Below are positions 24,643-33,827 of a stretch of DNA of 64,000 bases, in pieces; within the stretch, counting starts at the first letter, position 1, and each line of letters opens with the position of its first letter. Source of the DNA: Streptomyces cyanogenus (GTDB taxonomy: Bacteria > Actinomycetota > Actinomycetes > Streptomycetales > Streptomycetaceae); assembly GCF_017526105.1 (NCBI RefSeq), contig NZ_CP071839.1, positions 4,890,001 through 4,954,000 on the forward strand, in the 5' to 3' direction. The translations under genes and the position numbers were made by a program. The notes below the pieces were generated by a model, which ran no database searches, was not told the DNA's origin, and saw only the letters and a program-made list of their open reading frames with translations.

Positions 24643-26481
24643 TCAGGCCGCTTGGACGTCCCGTTCGGCCACGGCGTGCGCGCAGGGGCGCCCTGCGGCG
24701 GCCCGGCGTCCGCGCAGGAACCGCGGCATCGGCAGCGCGAGGTTGACGAACCCCTCCGCCTGCATGGCGGCGAAACCGATGCGGGGCAGGTCGGCGGAGG
24801 CGCGGTAGACCACGAACCGCGGCTCCCAGCGGGGCTGGAACTTGGCGTTGAACTTGTACAGCGACTCGATCTGGAACCAGCGCGAGAGGAACACCAGCAA
24901 CCCGCGCCAGGCGCGCAGCACCGGACCGGCGCCGATCTTCTCCCCGCGCGCGAGGGCCGAGCGGAACATCGCGAAGTTCAGCGAGACCCGGGTGATGCCG
25001 AGCTTGGGGGCGGCCTGCAGGGCGGCGACGATGAGCAGTTCGTTCATGCCGGGGTCGGCGCTGCGGTCACGGCGCATCAGGTCCAGCGAGGCGCCGTCCC
25101 GGCCCCAGGGCACGAAGTGGAGGATCGCCTTCAAGTCGCCGTACTCGCCCGGCTCGTCGTCCTGCTTGTGGGCGGTGGCGATCAGGCAGTCGCCGTCGGA
25201 GGGGTCGCCGATGCGGCCGAGCGCCATGGAGAAGCCGCGCTCGGTGTCCGTGCCGCGCCAGTCCTCCGCCGCCCGGCGGATCCGCTCCAGCTCGGCCTCG
25301 CCGAGGTCACGGATGCGCCGGACCCGGGTTTCGTAGCCGGCCCGCTCGATGCGCTTGACCATCTGGCGCACGTTGCGCATCGCGCGTCCGGCGAGCGAGA
25401 AATCCGCCACGTCCACCACCGCCTCGTCACCCAGTTCAAGGGCGTCCAGGCCGGTCTCACGGGTCCACACCTCACCGCCCGTCTCCGAGCAGCCCATGAC
25501 CGCGGGCGTCCAGGAGTGGGCCTTGGCCTCGTCCATGAAGCGCTCGATGGCGCCCGGCCAGGCCTCGACGTCCCCGATGGGGTCGCCGCTGGCGAGCATC
25601 ACGCCGGACACGACCCGGTAGGTGACCGCGGCCTTGCCGCTGGGCGAGAACACGACCGCCTTGTCGCGGCGCAGCGCGAAGTGGCCGAGCGAGTCGCGCC
25701 CGCCGTGCTTGGCCAGCAGCTCCCGCAGCCGGGACTCGTCCTCCTCGGTGAGGCGCGCGGCCGGGTGCTCCGGGCGGAAGGCCAGGTAGATGGTGGTGGC
25801 CGCGGTGATCCAGCCGAGGGCACCGAGGGAGAACGCGACCGTCCAGGAGGTGTTGCCCTGGTAGTCGACCGGGCCCTCGAAGCCGAACAGGCCGTAGATG
25901 ACGTGCGTCAGCCGGTCGGCCAGGCTCGGGTCACCGATCGTCCGGTCCGGGTGGACGCTGACGATGACCAGGCCGAGGGCGACGGAACCGGCGCTCATGA
26001 GGACGAAGTTGGCGAGCGCGCGCCACCTGCTGCGCGGGTCGGGCAGGGCCTCGAACTGCTGCCGGTGGCGCAGCAGCGGCACCAGCAGCGCGACCGCGAT
26101 GAGCACGCCGACGACCGAGTGCCGGTACGCGAACTGCGCCACGGCGCCCGCCGGAAGCAGCGCGACCGCGGCCCGCCACGCGCGCCGCTTGCGCCGCTTG
26201 AGCCCGTGCGCCAGCAGCAGCAACAGCACGCCCGCGCTGAGCGAGAGCGCCGCCGCGAAGGGGCCGAACGAGCCCGGCAGCACCTCGGCGATAGCGTGCA
26301 TACGGCTGTGCCGGAAGCGCGGGAAGACGCCCGCGGCGATGTCCAGGACGCCCACGAGCGCGGCGGCCCGGCCGACCAGAGCGGGAACGGCCTCGGGACG
26401 CGGGCCGCGCAGTATGCGCCGCGCCCGGCTTGATCGGCCCGGAACCCCGCCCGACATTTCCCCATCTATCCTGACAGACAT
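24643..26481 (-). CDS. MprF-like phosphatidylglycerol lysyltransferase (DUF2156), membrane protein
   Basis: 612 aa. About six to seven N-terminal transmembrane helices (residues about 30-290) are followed by a C-terminal GNAT-like DUF2156 domain (about 300-600: LLAKHGGRDSLGHFALRRDKAVVFS, VASGDPIGD-type segment, REKG-like LLIVAALQAAPKLGITRVSLNFAMFRS). The family transfers an aminoacyl group from charged tRNA to phosphatidylglycerol, lowering surface charge. Start uncertain: ATG 26481 chosen; 26541 and 26457 are alternatives. The amino acid cannot be told from sequence. Confidence 0.85.
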   Translation of the reverse strand: MSVRIDGEMSGGVPGRSSRARRILRGPRPEAVPALVGRAAALVGVLDIAAGVFPRFRHSRMHAIAEVLPGSFGPFAAALSLSAGVLLLLLAHGLKRRKRRAWRAAVALLPAGAVAQFAYRHSVVGVLIAVALLVPLLRHRQQFEALPDPRSRWRALANFVLMSAGSVALGLVIVSVHPDRTIGDPSLADRLTHVIYGLFGFEGPVDYQGNTSWTVAFSLGALGWITAATTIYLAFRPEHPAARLTEEDESRLRELLAKHGGRDSLGHFALRRDKAVVFSPSGKAAVTYRVVSGVMLASGDPIGDVEAWPGAIERFMDEAKAHSWTPAVMGCSETGGEVWTRETGLDALELGDEAVVDVADFSLAGRAMRNVRQMVKRIERAGYETRVRRIRDLGEAELERIRRAAEDWRGTDTERGFSMALGRIGDPSDGDCLIATAHKQDDEPGEYGDLKAILHFVPWGRDGASLDLMRRDRSADPGMNELLIVAALQAAPKLGITRVSLNFAMFRSALARGEKIGAGPVLRAWRGLLVFLSRWFQIESLYKFNAKFQPRWEPRFVVYRASADLPRIGFAAMQAEGFVNLALPMPRFLRGRRAAAGRPCAHAVAERDVQAA

Positions 26482-26681
26482 CGCATCCCGTAGTTCTGCG
26501 AGAGACCTTGGACCCGGGCCCGATCGGGCGTCCGGCGACATTGCGCCCTCTAGGACGGTGTCTCGGGGGGAGAGGTTCACTCCCCACCGGAAAGTCGGGT
26601 CAAAGGCCAAGGAAAGCCCCGGGCAAGCCCACGCGACGATGTGGGGCGGGAACGGGCGGAAAGCGCAGGCAGGAAACAGCC

Positions 26682-27809
26682 ATGGGTCTCACGAGCAACA
26701 AAGTGCTGGTGCTGGCGATTCTGGTCGCTGTCGTGCTGTTCATCGGCACGGTGTGGCTGTGGCCGCGGCTGGCGCGGCAGAGCTGGCGGGCCGTCAGCGG
26801 ACGGGTCGGCCTGCTGCTGTCCACCCAGTTGGCGCTCTTCGCCACCGTAGGGCTCGCCGCCAACCAGGCGTTCGGCTTCTACGCCAGCTGGGCCGACCTG
26901 TTCGGCAAGGAGACCGACCAGGGGGTGGTCATCGACCACTCGGCCCACGGCAGCAGCGGCGGCCCGCTCCAGGTGGTCTCCACCTCCGACGTGCCCGGCG
27001 TGCGCGCCTCGCGGCCGGAGATAGGCGGCCAGATCCAGAAGGTCGACATCGTCGGCCGTAAGACCCACATCGTCACGCCCGCGTACGTGTACCTGCCGCC
27101 GGAGTACTTCCAGCCGCAGTACCGCACGCGTACGTTCCCGACGGCGGTCGTGCTGACCGGCTACCCGGGCACCGCGCGGTCACTGGTCGACAAGCTGAAC
27201 TACCCGAGCACGGCGCAGGGGCTCGCCAAGGACGGGCGGATGCAGCCGATGATCCTGGTGATGCTGCGGCCGACCGTGGCGCCGCCGCGGGACACGGAAT
27301 GCGTGGACGTGCCGGGCGGGCCCCAGGCGGAAACGTTTTTTGCGAAGGACCTTCCGGACGCCGTCCTCACGCACTACCGGGCCGGCAAGCGGCCGGGCAG
27401 CTGGGGCGTCATCGGTGACTCCACCGGCGGCTACTGCGCCCTCAAGCTCGCCATGCACCACCCCTACGTCTACGCGGCCGGCGCGGGCCTCTCGCCGTAC
27501 TACAAGGCGCCGATCGACCCGACCACCGGCGACCTCTTCCACGGCGACAAGAAGCGGCAGAACCGTGCCGACCTGTTCTGGCTGCTCCAGCACGAGGAGG
27601 CGCCGGACACCGCGCTGCTCGTGACCAGCAGCAAGGTCGGCGAACACAACTACAAGGCCACGACGAAGTTCATCGAGCGGGTGCAGGCCACGAACCTGAC
27701 CCGGATCTCGTCGATCATCCTCGACAGCGGCGGGCACAACTTCAACACCTGGCGGCGCGAGATCCCGCCGACCCTCCAGTGGATCAGCGGGCGGCTCAGT
27801 GACCGCTGA
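26682..27809 (+). CDS. Membrane-anchored putative esterase (esterase D / antigen-85 fold)
   Basis: 375 aa. An N-terminal transmembrane helix (8-28) and a second hydrophobic segment (45-62) precede an alpha/beta-hydrolase domain (about 100-370) with the nucleophile elbow GDSTGG, tyrosine-rich ANPDTALLVTSSK-like strand and the late catalytic His in SGGHNFNTW. It belongs to the pfam00756 group that contains esterase D and mycolyltransferases; substrate unknown. ATG 26682. Divergent from the lysyltransferase gene, so both may concern the membrane surface. Confidence 0.82.
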   Translation: MGLTSNKVLVLAILVAVVLFIGTVWLWPRLARQSWRAVSGRVGLLLSTQLALFATVGLAANQAFGFYASWADLFGKETDQGVVIDHSAHGSSGGPLQVVSTSDVPGVRASRPEIGGQIQKVDIVGRKTHIVTPAYVYLPPEYFQPQYRTRTFPTAVVLTGYPGTARSLVDKLNYPSTAQGLAKDGRMQPMILVMLRPTVAPPRDTECVDVPGGPQAETFFAKDLPDAVLTHYRAGKRPGSWGVIGDSTGGYCALKLAMHHPYVYAAGAGLSPYYKAPIDPTTGDLFHGDKKRQNRADLFWLLQHEEAPDTALLVTSSKVGEHNYKATTKFIERVQATNLTRISSIILDSGGHNFNTWRREIPPTLQWISGRLSDR

Positions 27810-27906
27810 GCGGACTAGGCACCGACGCCCGGTGAGGCCCAGGGTGTGGCCGGGTTTTTACGGTGCGGGGACCCACGATTCGCCTACGCGCGGTAAGTTT
27901 CTGGCC

Positions 27907-29190
27907 ATGCCACGTGGACGCCACCGCCATTCCCCGCCTCTGCACCGGCTGTTGCCCCCGTCGGCGATCGCCGGCGTCTCCGTCGTCTGCGCGCTGGGTC
28001 CCTGGGTGTTCTCCGAGGTCACAGTGGTGCGGGCGCTGGCCGCAGCGGCCGCCGCCACGGCGGTCGTCGGCGCGGTCGTGATGCGCCGCTGGGACGCTCA
28101 GGCGGGCAAGCAGGTCGCCGAACTCACGCGCGCGCGTGCCGGCGACGAGTGGCGGTACGAGGAACGGGTCGCCGAACTGGAGACCGACCTGGAAGAGTCC
28201 CGCGAACTGCGCACCAAGCTGGAGCAGCGGTTGCGCGCCAAGCGGGCCGAGCTGGCGGGCCTGCGCAACGAGCACGCCGCCCTGCTGCGCCGCTACGCCA
28301 CCGCGGAGACCGAGCGCGCCAGCGCCCTGGAGGGGAGGCGGCTGCTGGAGATCGAAGCGGCGGTGCCCGAGCCCTCGTCGGCGCCCGCGCTGCCGCCCGC
28401 GCGGAGCGCCGGGCCGGAGACGGCCGGCTCCGATGACGAGCCGACGGCGTACGCGGTGTTCTCGCCCGAGGGCGCTCAGCTCTACCGGCAGGCCCTGACC
28501 GCCCTGGCCCGGTTCGGCCGGGGGGCGCGGGGCGAGTCGGAGCCCGACCCCGAGCCCGGCGTCGAGGCCGAGTCCGACGCCGAGGCGGAGGGCGTGGAGG
28601 GCGTCGTGGCGTCCGGGGCCGAGCCGGACACGGTGGCGGACCACGAGCCGCAGGCGGTGCCGGAGCCCGCCGAGGCGGATGCGCTTGCCGATGCCGATGC
28701 CGATGCCGACGCCGTGACCGATGCCGACGCCGTGGACGACGCGCCGGAGGCTCCCGCGGAGCACAAGCCCGAGGCCGGGTCCGTCGCCAAAGGAGAAGGC
28801 GCCCCGCAGACCGTGACGGACGGCGCGGACGCCTCCCGGGCGGTCGAGGCCGCCCGGCCCGCGGGGCAGCCGCCCGCCGGACACTTCACGGTGCCGACCG
28901 CGGTGGCCGTCGTACCGCCGGCGCCCGCGCGGCGGCCGGCGGTCGAGGGCGGGTTCGACTTCTTCGGCACCCAGAAGGGCACGCCGAAGGCCACGCTGGA
29001 CTCCGTGCAGAACGAGGACCTCGCCGACGTCGTCGGACCGGAGGCGCTCGCCGTGCACAAGGCCGAGTCCGAGGCCGGCTTCAAGCCCGCCGACGCGCGG
29101 TCCCGGGAGGTCGGGCAGATCATCGACCTGACGGCGCACGACGAGACCGAACAGATCGACGTCCAGCGCCTGCGCAGCGCGGCTTCCTGA
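27907..29190 (+). CDS. Coiled-coil membrane protein, Streptomyces-specific
   Basis: 427 aa, function not recognised. Two closely spaced hydrophobic helices (about 18-58), then a charged coiled coil (about 65-130, WRYEERVAELETDLEESREL) and a long disordered region rich in Ala, Glu, Pro and Asp, including an ADADADADAVTDADAV run. The C-terminus ends in a conserved-looking GGFDFFGTQKG and IIDLTAHDETEQIDVQRL. A Streptomyces-restricted structural protein is plausible; no enzymatic motif is seen. Confidence 0.75.
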   Translation: MPRGRHRHSPPLHRLLPPSAIAGVSVVCALGPWVFSEVTVVRALAAAAAATAVVGAVVMRRWDAQAGKQVAELTRARAGDEWRYEERVAELETDLEESRELRTKLEQRLRAKRAELAGLRNEHAALLRRYATAETERASALEGRRLLEIEAAVPEPSSAPALPPARSAGPETAGSDDEPTAYAVFSPEGAQLYRQALTALARFGRGARGESEPDPEPGVEAESDAEAEGVEGVVASGAEPDTVADHEPQAVPEPAEADALADADADADAVTDADAVDDAPEAPAEHKPEAGSVAKGEGAPQTVTDGADASRAVEAARPAGQPPAGHFTVPTAVAVVPPAPARRPAVEGGFDFFGTQKGTPKATLDSVQNEDLADVVGPEALAVHKAESEAGFKPADARSREVGQIIDLTAHDETEQIDVQRLRSAAS

Positions 29191-29206
29191 GCCCCTGTCA
29201 GCCGTA

Positions 29207-30637
29207 CTACCGGGCCCGGTCTCCCCGCGAGGGAGCCGGGCCCCGTGCGTCGGTGCGGCGGAGGGGCCGGCCGGTGGCCATCCAACGGTCGGGGCGGGCG
29301 TTGCGACGGCCCGTGCGGGAGCGTTCCGCCTGCTCGTGCAGGAGGCGCGCGGCCTCCTGGGCGTCGCGCAGGCGGGCCGTCACGGTCTTGCCGGCCCCGG
29401 TGTCCACGTGAACGTCGGCGAGCCCCCGACGGCGCATCCAGGGCCCCTGGGTGAGCCGTACGCTCTGCACCTTCGCGTGCGGCACGAGGGAGAGCCGGCG
29501 GCACAGCAGACCGCTCCGGGCGGCGAACACCGCGCCGGTGACCGCGAGCCGGTGCCCCCGCCACCACACCGGCACGCACCACCGGGCCCGCCGCGGCGCC
29601 CGTGACAGCTCCCGGGGCACCGTCACGCCGGGCAGCACGCGCGCGACGACGGACTCGGCGACCGCGCGCGGGGCGACCGGTATCAGCACCGAGTTGTCGG
29701 AGCCGGCCACGTCCAGCTCCACCCGCACCCAGCCTCCCCCGCTCTCGGCTCCGCCCGAGCGGCGGGACCCCCAGCGCCGCCACAGCAGCGGCTCCACGAT
29801 CCGTACGGTCTGCACCCGGCCGGGCGGCACCGTCTCGTGCGCCCGGTCGAGCAGCCCGTGGTCGATGCGCAGCCCGTCCGGGGACTCGCTCACCGTCCAG
29901 TCGAACTCGGTGACGAACCGGCCCGCACTGCTCGCGCCGGCCGCGCCGAACAGCGGCAGGGCGCTGGCGAGCACGGTCCACAGGTTGCCGGTGACGAGCC
30001 ACAGCACGGTCGGGACGACGAGTGCGGCGCACAGCGCACCCCAGGTGGCGCCCGTCAGCAGCAGGGCGCGTGCCAGCTCGCGCGGCGGCACGTGCAGGAG
30101 CACCTGCGCGGGCGCCTCGCCGACCTCGTGCGCGGTCTCGGGCGCGAAGCCGGCCGCGCGCGCCAGCAGCTCCGCGCGCAGGGCGCGCGCCTCCCGCTCG
30201 CCCAGGAAGGCCAGCTCGTCCTTGTCGTCGGTGCCGACGACATCGATCCGGAGCTTGGCGACGCCCGCCACGCGCGCGAGGAGCGGACGGGAGACGTCCA
30301 CGGCCTGGATGCGCTCCAGCCGGATGTGCGCGGTGCGCCGGAACAGCAGCCCGGTCCGTATGCGCAGCTCGGTGCCGGTGACGGCGTAGTGCGTGAACCA
30401 CCAGGACAGGAAGCCGTAGAGACCGGCCGCCGGCACCAGTACCGCCAGTCCCAGCAGCAGCACGGTGCCGGTCAGCCGCGCGAACTGCTCCTGGGCGCCG
30501 CCCGGATCGTGCACCGCCCAGCCGGTCAGTACGGTCAGCGGCGCCCAGGCGCGGCGGAAGGGCGTGACCGGGTGCAGCCGGCGCTCGGTGACGGGCGGGG
30601 GCTCCGGTATGCCGTCGGGGCGGCCGGGGGACGTCAC
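29207..30637 (-). CDS. PH-domain (bPH_2/DUF304) membrane protein, YdbT-like
   Basis: 476 aa with two or more bacterial PH (DUF304) domains between hydrophobic segments. The repeated pattern WFTHYAVTGTELRIRTGLLFRRTAHIRLERIQAVDV-type strand with a tryptophan-ended helix appears at about 75-170, and again near 215-310 and 370-450. In Bacillus subtilis the YdbS-YdbT pair confers resistance to a bacteriocin. Its GTG overlaps the stop of the upstream gene by 4 bases, so the pair is coupled. Role here is inferred. Confidence 0.8.
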   Translation of the reverse strand: MTSPGRPDGIPEPPPVTERRLHPVTPFRRAWAPLTVLTGWAVHDPGGAQEQFARLTGTVLLLGLAVLVPAAGLYGFLSWWFTHYAVTGTELRIRTGLLFRRTAHIRLERIQAVDVSRPLLARVAGVAKLRIDVVGTDDKDELAFLGEREARALRAELLARAAGFAPETAHEVGEAPAQVLLHVPPRELARALLLTGATWGALCAALVVPTVLWLVTGNLWTVLASALPLFGAAGASSAGRFVTEFDWTVSESPDGLRIDHGLLDRAHETVPPGRVQTVRIVEPLLWRRWGSRRSGGAESGGGWVRVELDVAGSDNSVLIPVAPRAVAESVVARVLPGVTVPRELSRAPRRARWCVPVWWRGHRLAVTGAVFAARSGLLCRRLSLVPHAKVQSVRLTQGPWMRRRGLADVHVDTGAGKTVTARLRDAQEAARLLHEQAERSRTGRRNARPDRWMATGRPLRRTDARGPAPSRGDRAR

Positions 30638-31137
30638 AGGCCCGCCGATCGTGCCTCGCCCAGCTCGGTCAGCCGGTCACGCAGACGCTCCGCCTCGGCC
30701 GGGTCCAGGCCGGGGATGGTCGCGTCGGTCGCGGCTGCGGCCGTGTGCAGCTGTACGGTGGCCAGCCCGAAGCGCCGCTCCAGGGGCCCGGAGGTCACCT
30801 CCACCAGCTGCATGCGCCCGTACGGCACCACCGTCTCCTCGCGCCACAGCACACCGCGGCTGATCAGCAGGTCGTCGGCGCGCTCGGCGTACCGCCAGGA
30901 GCGCCAGTTGCGCCCCAGCAGCCGCCAGCACCAGGCCGCGCACACCGGCGGCAGCAGCGCGCAGGCCGCCCACGCGGGCCCCGCCAGGAGCCCGGGCAGC
31001 AGCCCCGCGGCCACCGCGAGCACCCCCGTCCACCCCACCAGCAGCAGTCGGCGCACGCGCAGCAGCCCGGGCTGTAGCCCCCGCCACACCGGCTGGTCCG
31101 CCGGCGCTCCGGACCCTTCGAGCCTCCCCGTTTCCAT
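30634..31137 (-). CDS. PH-domain (bPH_2) membrane protein, YdbS-like
   Basis: 167 aa. Two transmembrane helices (about 28-66) and one bPH_2 domain (about 75-155: RYAERADDLLISRGVLWREETVVPYGRMQLVEV, LATVQLHTAAA). It is smaller than the downstream partner, as YdbS is to YdbT. ATG 31137 has no strong ribosome site. Divergent from the nuoD-like gene with only 31 bases between the starts. Confidence 0.8.
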   Translation of the reverse strand: METGRLEGSGAPADQPVWRGLQPGLLRVRRLLLVGWTGVLAVAAGLLPGLLAGPAWAACALLPPVCAAWCWRLLGRNWRSWRYAERADDLLISRGVLWREETVVPYGRMQLVEVTSGPLERRFGLATVQLHTAAAATDATIPGLDPAEAERLRDRLTELGEARSAGL

Positions 31138-31168
31138 GAGGCCAGCGTACGTAGGGGAAACTGGGGCC

Positions 31169-32320
31169 ATGACTCCTACGACGGAGACCACGGTCGGCAT
31201 CGGCGGCGCGGCGGAGAGCACCGACATGGTGCTCAACATCGGGCCTCAGCACCCGTCCACGCACGGCGTGCTGCGGCTCAGGCTCGTGCTGGACGGCGAG
31301 CGCATCGTGCACGCGGAGCCGGTCATCGGCTACATGCACCGCGGCGCCGAGAAGCTCTTCGAGGCACGCGACTACCGGCAGATCATCGTGCTCGCCAACC
31401 GCCACGACTGGCTGTCGGCGTTCTCGAACGAGCTGGGCGTGGTCCTCGCCGTGGAGCGGATGCTCGGCATGGAGGTCCCCGAGCGTGCGGTGTGGACGCG
31501 CACCCTGCTCGCCGAGCTGAACCGGGTGCTGAACCACCTGATGTTCCTCGGCTCCTACCCGCTGGAGCTGGGCGGGATCACGCCGGTGTTCTACGCGTTC
31601 CGGGAACGCGAGGTGCTCCAGAACGTCATGGAGGAGGTCTCCGGCGGGCGCATGCACTACATGTTCAACCGCGTCGGCGGCCTCAAGGAGGACCTGCCGG
31701 CCGGCTGGACCGCACGCGCGCGTGCCGCCGTCGCCGACGTGCGCTCCCGCATGGACGTCTTCGACGACCTGGTGCTCGGCAACGAGATCTTCCGGGGGCG
31801 CACCCGGGGCGTGGGCACGCTCGCGCCCGAGACGGTGCACGCCTACGGCGTGAGCGGGCCCATCGCGCGCGGCTCGGGCGTCGACTTCGACCTGCGCCGC
31901 GACGAGCCGTACCTGGCCTACGGCGAGCTCCAGGACACCCTGGAGGTGGTGACCCGGAGCGAGGGCGACTGCCTCGCCCGTTTCGAGGTGCTGCTGGCGC
32001 AGACCCACAACGCGCTGGACCTCGCCGACGCCTGCCTGGACCGGCTCGCCGAGCTGCCTCCGGGGCCGATCAACCAGCGGTTGCCGAAGGTGCTGAAGGC
32101 GCCCGAGGGGCACACGTACGCGTGGACCGAGAACCCGCTCGGGATCAACGGTTACTACCTCGTCAGCAAGGGCGAGAAGACCCCGTACCGGCTGAAGCTG
32201 CGCTCGGCCTCGTACAACAACATCCAGGCGCTGACCGAGCTGCTGCCGGGGACGCTGGTGGCGGACATGGTGGCGATCCTGGGCTCGATGTTCTTCGTGG
32301 TCGGCGACATCGACAAGTAG
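31169..32320 (+). CDS. nuoD2: Stand-alone NADH-quinone oxidoreductase subunit D paralogue
   Basis: 383 aa. The 49-kDa complex I subunit signature NIGPQHPSTHGVLRLRLVLDGE and HRGAEKLFE are at the N-terminus, and NPLGINGYYLVSKGEKTPYRLKLRSASYNNI near the C-terminus, ending DIDK. It is full-length but alone: no other nuo gene is within the window, unlike the 14-gene nuo operon. Possible roles are a spare subunit for complex I, a membrane-bound hydrogenase-like relative, or a degenerate paralogue. Its downstream neighbour is an NDUFAF7-type methyltransferase. Confidence 0.88.
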   Translation: MTPTTETTVGIGGAAESTDMVLNIGPQHPSTHGVLRLRLVLDGERIVHAEPVIGYMHRGAEKLFEARDYRQIIVLANRHDWLSAFSNELGVVLAVERMLGMEVPERAVWTRTLLAELNRVLNHLMFLGSYPLELGGITPVFYAFREREVLQNVMEEVSGGRMHYMFNRVGGLKEDLPAGWTARARAAVADVRSRMDVFDDLVLGNEIFRGRTRGVGTLAPETVHAYGVSGPIARGSGVDFDLRRDEPYLAYGELQDTLEVVTRSEGDCLARFEVLLAQTHNALDLADACLDRLAELPPGPINQRLPKVLKAPEGHTYAWTENPLGINGYYLVSKGEKTPYRLKLRSASYNNIQALTELLPGTLVADMVAILGSMFFVVGDIDK

Positions 32321-32403
32321 GCGCCGGCGGTGAGTGGGCGGCCGGCGGGGTGGGTCGGCCGGCCGGGTGGTGAGTGGGTCGGCCGGCGGGATGGCGCGGC
32401 TCA

Positions 32404-32432
32404 CCGGTAGGCCGCGTGGTGCGGCCTACCGG
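32404..32432. terminator. Bidirectional hairpin between nuoD2 and the methyltransferase
   Basis: Perfect 12-bp stem CCGGTAGGCCGC (32404-32415) with its complement (32421-32432) around the loop GTGGT. It includes the stop codon of the minus-strand methyltransferase. It sits at the convergence point of the two genes. Confidence 0.75.
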
Positions 32433-33709
32433 CCCGGCGGGTCCTGCGGGTGCCTCGGCGCCTGCTCCGGTCGCTGTTGCTGCGGGCGGTTCGGCTGCGG
32501 CTGCTGCGGTTGACCCGGCCACTGCCCCTGTTCCAAGGGGTCCGGGATGCCGACCGGCTGGAGCAGCCAGCCGAAGTCGCCGAGGCCGCCCGGTGCCGTC
32601 AGCTCGGCGGCCTCGCCCGCGCTCGCCAGCGCGCGCACATAGGCGGCGGGGTCCGTGGAGGCCAGCGCCAGCGAGGGGCGTGCGCCGGTGAGGTCGAGGG
32701 CGTGCAGAGCGGCGCGTTGCGTGAGGAGGCGCGCGGCGGGAAGTTCGCGTGCTGCCCCAGTGGTCCCGTGCGCTTCGTTTGGGGGCGCTTGCGCCGTGCC
32801 AGGAGGCGTGTGGAGCGTGGTGCGCTCCTGGGTGAGGGGCGCGTCGGCGGGTGTGCGCGCTGTGTCCGAGGGCGTGTGCGTCGTGCCGGAGGGCGTGCGC
32901 GTCGGAGCAGGGGCCGCAGCGCACGCGTCCAAGGCGACGTGTGCCGTGATGTCGCACGACCCGTCCGGCACCGGCGCCGTCTCCCGGCCCTCCCGGAAGC
33001 CGGTGAGGGTGCCGAACGGGGGGCGGGTGTCCAGCGTGTGGGCGTAGTCCACAGCCACCGCCAGACCCCGGACCACCCGGTCCACGGCCGCCGCCCAGGC
33101 GCGGTCCCGGGGCAGCCCGATCTCCGCCCGCAGGCCCTCCTCGGCCGGCAGCGGCCACCAGCGGGCGAGCCAGTCGGCGGCGGCGCCCGTCACGGGTTCC
33201 CCGAGCCGCTCGGAGCCGTCCTCCGCCACGAGGACCAGCCGGGGCACGCCCGCGGAGTCCACCTCCACGACGTCCACGGGCACGTTGTCGAGCCATTCGT
33301 TGGCGAACAGCAGCCCGGCGACCGCGTCCGGGAGGTCGCTCCGCCAGGTGATGCGTTCGTCCAGGCCGGCCGGGCGGTCGGCGATCTCCACGGCACTGGC
33401 GCGCACGCGTGCCGCCACGTCGGCCGGCAGCGCGGCGAGCACCCCGCCGGCCAGCTCCCCCCGCCCGGCGCCCATGTCGACGAAGTCCAGCACCGCGGGC
33501 CGGCCGAGTGCCGCGTCGACCCGGCACAGCAGCCGGGCCACGGCCCGCGCGAACAGGGCGGAGGCGTGCACGGACGTACGGAAGTGGCCGGCCGGGCCCT
33601 CCGGGCGCCGGTAGAAGCCGCCGGGGCCGTACAGGGCGGCCTGGGCCGCAGCGCGCCAACCGCGCGGCCCGGGATGCGCGCGGGAGCCCGCCGTCGTCTC
33701 ATCGGTCAC
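32426..33709 (-). CDS. SAM-dependent methyltransferase of the NDUFAF7/MidA family
   Basis: 427 aa. N-terminal ALYGPGGFYRRPEGPAGHFRTS, the SAM loop FVDMGAGRGEL, the WRSDLPDAVAGLLFANEWLDNVPVDVVE segment and a final TQRAALHALDL region are those of MidA/NDUFAF7. In mitochondria this enzyme symmetrically dimethylates an arginine of NDUFS2, the homologue of NuoD. Residues about 270-325 are a Thr/Pro-rich insertion not seen in the family. The last 35 residues are Gln/Pro-rich. It faces a nuoD-like gene 105 bases away. Confidence 0.82.
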   Translation of the reverse strand: MTDETTAGSRAHPGPRGWRAAAQAALYGPGGFYRRPEGPAGHFRTSVHASALFARAVARLLCRVDAALGRPAVLDFVDMGAGRGELAGGVLAALPADVAARVRASAVEIADRPAGLDERITWRSDLPDAVAGLLFANEWLDNVPVDVVEVDSAGVPRLVLVAEDGSERLGEPVTGAAADWLARWWPLPAEEGLRAEIGLPRDRAWAAAVDRVVRGLAVAVDYAHTLDTRPPFGTLTGFREGRETAPVPDGSCDITAHVALDACAAAPAPTRTPSGTTHTPSDTARTPADAPLTQERTTLHTPPGTAQAPPNEAHGTTGAARELPAARLLTQRAALHALDLTGARPSLALASTDPAAYVRALASAGEAAELTAPGGLGDFGWLLQPVGIPDPLEQGQWPGQPQQPQPNRPQQQRPEQAPRHPQDPPGR

Positions 33710-33827
33710 CGCACCAGACTAGGCAACCAGATGATCACGGCATCCACCTTGCGGAGTATGCGCCCCGGGCGCGGATCGGCCCTTCGGTTGACCCCTGCAC
33801 GCATCTGGTTTCCCTACGCTGGGTTAC

